Shown here piece by piece: positions 61,505 to 64,000 of a stretch of 64,000 bases of DNA. Below the pieces are notes generated by a model. That model saw nothing but the letters and a program-made list of their open reading frames with translations, did not search any database and was not told the DNA's origin. Within the stretch, counting starts at the first letter, position 1, and each line of letters opens with the position of its first letter. The position numbers and the translations under genes were made by a program. Source of the stretch: Rhodospirillaceae bacterium UBA1479 (GTDB taxonomy: Bacteria; Pseudomonadota; Alphaproteobacteria; Rhodospirillales; Casp-alpha2); NCBI GenBank assembly GCA_002325375.1, contig DCRZ01000006.1, positions 374,016-438,015 of the forward strand, in the 5' to 3' direction.

Positions 61505-61744
61505 ATGGACGAAGAACACTTCAACATGCAGATCAGGAAATTCCTGAAACAGGTCGGCGTGACCAGCCAGCGCGAGATCGAGGGCGCGGTGCGCGCCGCG
61601 CTTGCGTCCGGCAATTTGGCCGCGGACGGCAGCGTGACCGCCAAGGTGACCCTCAGCATTCCCGAACTGGGCCTCAGCCACGACATCACCAGCGACATCA
61701 CGCTGGAGCCCGAGGACCCGCACGGCACGCCGTCCTACGATTGA
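61505..61744 (+). CDS. DUF6494-type small protein
   Basis: A 79-residue protein starting MDEEHFNMQIRKFLKQVGVTSQREIEGAVRAAL, a conserved N-terminal helical segment of a small family I recognise as DUF6494, followed by a beta-like second half (TAKVTLSIPELGLSHDITSDITLEP). GGAGGG lies five bases before the ATG, which decides this start over an ATG at 61493. Function unknown. It is followed by a terminator shared with sdhB. Confidence 0.8.
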   Translation: MDEEHFNMQIRKFLKQVGVTSQREIEGAVRAALASGNLAADGSVTAKVTLSIPELGLSHDITSDITLEPEDPHGTPSYD

Positions 61745-61785
61745 TCTGGCCTACGACTGATCTGGGATGACGATTTGCACAGCAA

Positions 61786-61810
61786 AAAGCCCGCCGTGAG
61801 GCGGGCTTTT
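61786..61810. terminator. bidirectional terminator between the DUF6494 gene and sdhB
   Basis: Nine-pair stem AAGCCCGCC/GGCGGGCTT (61787-61795 and 61800-61808), loop GTGA, with A-run before and T-run after. Confidence 0.85.
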
Positions 61811-61832
61811 CGTTGGTGAAATTTAATGAGTC

Positions 61833-62609
61833 TTACTGCCGCGCCGCGATCGATTTCTTGATTTCCGCGATCGCCAGGCCCGGGTTCAGGTGCTTCGGGC
61901 AGGTGTTGGTGCAGTTCATGATGGTGTGGCAGCGGTACAGGCGGTACGGGTCGTTCAGATTGTCGAGCCGTTTGCCCGTGGCTTCGTCGCGGCTGTCGGC
62001 GATCCAGCGGTAGCTTTGCAGCAGGATGGCCGGCCCCAGGTAGCGGTCGCCGTTCCACCAGTAGCTCGGGCAGGACGTCTGACAGCAGAAGCACAGGATG
62101 CATTCCCACAGACCGTCGAGCTTCTCGCGCTCTTCCGGGCTTTGCAGGCGTTCGCGGGTCGGCGCCGGGGTGTCGGCCTGCAGCCAGGGTTCGATGGATT
62201 TCAGCTGCGCATAAGGCACGTTGAGGTCGGGCACCAGATCCTTGATCACCGGCATGTGCGGCAAGGGATAGATCTTCACGTCGCCCTTGATGTCCTCGAT
62301 GGCCTTGGTGCAGGCCAGGGTGTTGGTGCCGTCGATGTTGAAGGCGCAGGACCCGCAGACCCCTTCGCGGCAGGACCGCCGAAAGGTCAGGGTCGAATCC
62401 AGCTCGTTCTTGATCTTGATCAGGGCGTCGAGAACCATCGGCCCGCAACGGTCGAGATCGACCTCGTATGTATCGACCCGTGGCAGATCGTCCGTGTCCG
62501 GATCCCAGCGGTAGACCTTGAATTTGCGGATATTGGTCGCGTCGGGGGCGGCCTTGACGGTCTTGCCCTCGGTAATGCGCGAGTTGGCGGGAAGGTTGAA
62601 TTCGACCAT
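61833..62609 (-). CDS. sdhB: succinate dehydrogenase iron-sulfur subunit
   Basis: A 258-residue subunit. The [2Fe-2S] ligands are in CREGVCGSCAFNIDGTNTLAC, the [4Fe-4S]/[3Fe-4S] ligands in CILCFCCQTSCPSYWW and CHTIMNCTNTCPKHLNPG. It passes electrons from FAD in SdhA to quinone in the membrane. It follows sdhA by 21 bases. Confidence 0.97.
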   Translation of the reverse strand: MVEFNLPANSRITEGKTVKAAPDATNIRKFKVYRWDPDTDDLPRVDTYEVDLDRCGPMVLDALIKIKNELDSTLTFRRSCREGVCGSCAFNIDGTNTLACTKAIEDIKGDVKIYPLPHMPVIKDLVPDLNVPYAQLKSIEPWLQADTPAPTRERLQSPEEREKLDGLWECILCFCCQTSCPSYWWNGDRYLGPAILLQSYRWIADSRDEATGKRLDNLNDPYRLYRCHTIMNCTNTCPKHLNPGLAIAEIKKSIAARQ

Positions 62610-62630
62610 GTGCTGCGTTCCTTCCTTCTT

Positions 62631-64000
62631 TTAATACACCCGAGCCTTGGGCTCGATGTACTGGACCTCGTCCGTCAGGGTCCAGGTATGGACCGGCCGG
62701 TAGTCGAGCCGCACGGACCCGTCTTCGTTGACCCAGGCGAGCGTGTGCTTCATCCAGTTGGCGTCGTCGCGGTCGGGATAATCCTCGTGCGCCTGGGCGC
62801 CTCGGCTTTCGTGGCGGGCTTCCGCCGAATGGATCGTCGCCTTGGCGCAGATCAGAAGGTTTTCCAGCTCCAGGGCTTCGACCAGGTCCGAGTTCCAGAT
62901 CATGGAGCGGTCCTCGATGCGCATGTCGTCCTTGGATTTCCACACCTGATCCATCTTCTCGCAGCCTTCCTTCAGGGTCTTCGACGTGCGGTAGACGGCT
63001 GCGTCGTTCTGCATGGTGCGCTGCATGGCGTCGCGAATTTCGGCGACCTTGGTGCTGCCCGAGGAGTGGCGGATGCGGTCGAGGCGGTCCAGCGCCTTGT
63101 CCGTGCAGCCCGAGCGGTAGGGGCGCAGCGGCGCGCCCGGTTTGATGGTTTCGGCGGCGCGCAGGCCGGCGGCGCGGCCGAACACGATCAGGTCGAGCAG
63201 CGAGTTGGTGCCCAGCCGGTTGGCCCCGTGCACGGAGGCGCAGGCGCATTCGCCGACGGCCATGATGCCGGGCGAGACCGCGTCCGGATCGTCGTCTGTG
63301 GGGTTCAGGGCCTCGGTCATGTAGTTGGTCGGAATGCCGCCCATGTTGTAGTGCACGGTCGGCAGCACGGGGATCGGCTCTTTCGTGGCGTCGACGCCGG
63401 AGAAGATCTTGGCCGTTTCCGTGATCCCGGGCAGGCGCTGCAACAGGGTGTCCGAGCCCAGATGTTCCAGGTGCAGCATGATGTGGTCGCTGTTGTCGCC
63501 GATGCCGCGGCCTTCGCGGATTTCCATGGTCATGGCGCGCGACACGACGTCGCGGGACGCCAGGTCCTTGGCCGTCGGCGCGTAACGTTCCATGAAACGT
63601 TCGCCCTCGGAATTCGTCAGGTATCCGCCTTCGCCGCGGGCCCCCTCGGTAATCAGGCAGCCGGCGCCATAGATGCCGGTGGGGTGGAACTGCACGAATT
63701 CGTGGTCTTCCAGCGGCAGGCCGGCGCGCGCGAACATGGCGTTGCCGTCGCCCGTGCAGGTATGGGCCGAGGTGCAGGAGAAATAGGCCCGTCCGTAACC
63801 GCCCGTCGCCATCACGGTCTGATGGGCGCGGAAGGTGTGGATGGTGCCGTCGTCCAGGTTCCAGGCGACGACGCCTTCGCACACGCCGTCGTCGCTCATG
63901 ATCAGGTCGAGGGCGAAATATTCGACGAAGAATTCCGCGTTATGGGCCAACGACTGCTGATACAGGGTGTGCAGCATGGCATGGCCGGTGCGGTCGGCGG
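62631..64000 (-). CDS. sdhA: succinate dehydrogenase flavoprotein subunit (N-terminus off the window)
   Basis: About 456 C-terminal residues of SdhA are present; the N-terminal FAD-binding part lies beyond 64000, so the apparent start at 63977 is only an internal ATG. Active-site and FAD-domain motifs are visible: HQTVMATGGYGRAYFSCTSAHTCTGDG, EFVQFHPTGIYGAGCLITEGARGEGG, TVHYNMGGIPTNY and RLGTNSLLDLIVFGRAAG, with the C-terminal helical domain ending VQYIEPKARVY. It oxidises succinate to fumarate. sdhC and sdhD would be expected further to the right. Confidence 0.97.
   Translation of the reverse strand, partial: ADRTGHAMLHTLYQQSLAHNAEFFVEYFALDLIMSDDGVCEGVVAWNLDDGTIHTFRAHQTVMATGGYGRAYFSCTSAHTCTGDGNAMFARAGLPLEDHEFVQFHPTGIYGAGCLITEGARGEGGYLTNSEGERFMERYAPTAKDLASRDVVSRAMTMEIREGRGIGDNSDHIMLHLEHLGSDTLLQRLPGITETAKIFSGVDATKEPIPVLPTVHYNMGGIPTNYMTEALNPTDDDPDAVSPGIMAVGECACASVHGANRLGTNSLLDLIVFGRAAGLRAAETIKPGAPLRPYRSGCTDKALDRLDRIRHSSGSTKVAEIRDAMQRTMQNDAAVYRTSKTLKEGCEKMDQVWKSKDDMRIEDRSMIWNSDLVEALELENLLICAKATIHSAEARHESRGAQAHEDYPDRDDANWMKHTLAWVNEDGSVRLDYRPVHTWTLTDEVQYIEPKARVY

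Overview
The window is a GC-rich, tightly packed chromosomal segment from an alphaproteobacterium, most likely of the Rhodospirillales. This rests on gene order and protein style: an F1-only ATP synthase operon (atpHAGDC), the mdh-sucC-sucD-sucA-sucB-lpd block, the xerC-DUF484-priA neighbourhood, trxB beside a LysR gene, argD-argF-GNAT-hslO, and zapE between TCA-cycle genes. The species cannot be named from the sequence alone.

Layout. Positions 1-2.7 kb hold a three-gene membrane cluster: an ATP-grasp ligase-like protein (cut by the window start), an inactive-transglutaminase/7TM protein and a retropepsin-like protease. Next come recX, an ABC-2 permease, arginine synthesis (argD, argF), an acetyltransferase, Hsp33, a lipoprotein, a LysE exporter, trkH, folE, apaG and an EF-G paralogue (to 14.6 kb). 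A 30-bp tandem repeat covers the stop codon of the EF-G paralogue. A complete 2,008-bp IS1595-type element (14695-16702) follows, with 25-bp inverted ends, an 8-bp target duplication and two passenger genes. It sits in the T-tract of a terminator that closes a probable small RNA gene. From 17 to 29 kb: LysR, trxB, Lrp, an enolase-superfamily enzyme, a Sel1 protein, aspartate aminotransferase, metY, a proteobacterial sortase with its dedicated VIT/vWA target, and a fumarase-superfamily lyase. From 29 to 43 kb: uvrB, two tiny membrane proteins, sixA, the ATP synthase operon, two unknown envelope-type genes with a near-consensus promoter, priA, DUF484 and xerC. From 43 to 64 kb: an EamA transporter, lpd-sucB-sucA-sucD-sucC-mdh (all on the minus strand), a methyltransferase, nadC-nadA, zapE, a SAF-domain oxidoreductase, a sterol-desaturase-like enzyme, a PaiB-like protein, a DUF6494 protein and sdhB-sdhA (sdhA cut by the window end).

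Function. The right half is central energy metabolism: succinate dehydrogenase, malate dehydrogenase, succinyl-CoA synthetase, 2-oxoglutarate dehydrogenase and F1-ATPase. Two TCA proteins have odd architecture. MDH carries a roughly 56-residue Lys/Ala/Pro tail resembling histone H1, and SucB has two near-duplicate lipoyl domains.

The most unusual material is the IS element with its passenger protein (a HEPN-like R-x4-H motif), the adjacent candidate small RNA with anti-Shine-Dalgarno loops and upstream palindromes, the MDH tail, and the two partly understood multi-gene systems (sortase/target and ligase/7TM/protease). No tRNA, rRNA or CRISPR array was seen.
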